From the NCBI GenBank assembly GCA_029339505.1, contig JAQISU010000164.1, positions 434,001 to 498,000 of the forward strand: a DNA stretch of 64,000 bases, in the 5' to 3' direction. The notes under the pieces are model-generated. The model was given only the letters and a program-made list of their open reading frames with translations. It had not been told where the DNA came from and made no database searches. The translations under genes and the position numbers were made by a program. Shown in pieces: positions 63,431 through 64,000 of the stretch. The DNA comes from Unio delphinus. Its lineage: Eukaryota > Mollusca > Bivalvia > Unionida > Unionidae. How positions within the stretch are numbered: position 1 is the first letter of the stretch; each line of letters opens with the position of its first letter.

Positions 63431-64000
63431 GTAAGCTTTAGTATAAATATTATTTATTTTAAACCATTGTCATGTTTTTAAGCATTAGTTTTGCTATTTA
63501 GAGACAGGTTACATTAGGTATAGTGAGGATAATTTATTATTGGTTCTTTCAACGTGGGCATCTGTGGCAGTCACAGGGACTTGATTCTAGGGAAATGAAC
63601 GTGTACACTCACCATATAACAAATGGTGAGTGTACACATTAATTTCCCCCAAAGTCAAGTGTCAGTGGTGGCAGTGCCACATGACAGGTGATAATGATGC
63701 TTTTCTACAAAGTAAAGTCATAATGTTTTAGTCAGACTTTACTTACTCTGATGTCTTTTCACTAATAAATTAAGATTCTCATCAAAGAAATGGTCTTGTT
63801 TTCAAGTTTTGTTGGCCTACATTTTAGTTGGCTTTGGCTTGAAAGTGATGAAGATAGCAATACCGAAATTGGGTTAAGTTTAAATATTTTTTAACGAAAC
63901 GAATAAAAAATATATCATGCCTATTGGAACTGTAAACAACATTTCATTTTGTTTAAGAAACATCTCCAAACATGAACCTACTTGGGCATATTTCATCTAC
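63431..64000 (+). other. First intron of plus-strand gene, to window edge
   Basis: A short inverted pair gtgtacactcaccat / atggtgagtgtacac lies at about 63601-63640. A possible exon is listed at 63828. Otherwise nothing. Confidence 0.5.
63828..63872 (+). CDS. Possible second exon of the same plus-strand gene
   Basis: After an acceptor-like acattttag, a 45-bp stretch in matching phase reads VGFGLKVMKIAIPKL and then G before a possible donor gttaag. If that donor is not used, the frame stops at once (TAA). No family is recognised, so this exon is tentative. Confidence 0.25.

Overview
This window is eukaryotic nuclear DNA and almost all of it is one gene. The AT-rich sequence with many short GT-AG introns, several transposon superfamilies, tRNA-derived SINEs and long microsatellites suggests a marine invertebrate. 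A mollusc, perhaps a bivalve, is my inference from the style of the repeats; it is not proven by the sequence.

The gene is the orthologue of MTR4 (MTREX, SKIV2L2), the DExH RNA helicase that feeds RNA to the nuclear exosome. It lies on the minus strand. I could place 26 coding exons from the ATG at 62968 to the TGA ending at 2847. Every junction is GT-AG, every phase agrees, and the lengths sum to 3,099 nt (1,032 aa plus stop). Motifs I, Ia, II (DEIH), III, IV, V and VI, the arch/KOW insertion and the C-terminal helical domain are all present, so the gene looks intact. Only about 5% of its 60 kb is coding.

At the right edge, a plus-strand gene begins head to head with MTR4. Its first coding exon (63346-63430) encodes a signal-peptide or anchor-like N-terminus, and about 380 bp separate the two start codons, so they probably share a bidirectional promoter. 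Part of this promoter/start region (55 bp) is duplicated exactly inside MTR4 intron 1.

The introns hold the accessory content. Intron 1 has a 53-bp minisatellite split by a SINE, a piggyBac-like element, further SINEs, an inverted SINE pair and a palindromic element with a 9-bp target duplication. Intron 4 has a hAT-type element with a three-exon truncated ORF. Intron 5 has a SINE with a perfect 13-bp target duplication and a TIR element. Intron 7 has two related TA-flanked elements, one with a pogo-type transposase C-terminus. Intron 8 has a hAT MITE. Intron 13 has a Tigger-like element and a pogo-like element that carries a piece of the intron-4 hAT family. Introns 19 and 21 hold hAT and DIRS-like remnants. 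Most other open frames are chance or repeat-driven. I saw no rRNA, true tRNA or CRISPR array, and no clearly new biochemical system. The most unusual items are the palindromic insertion, the promoter duplication and the nested transposons.
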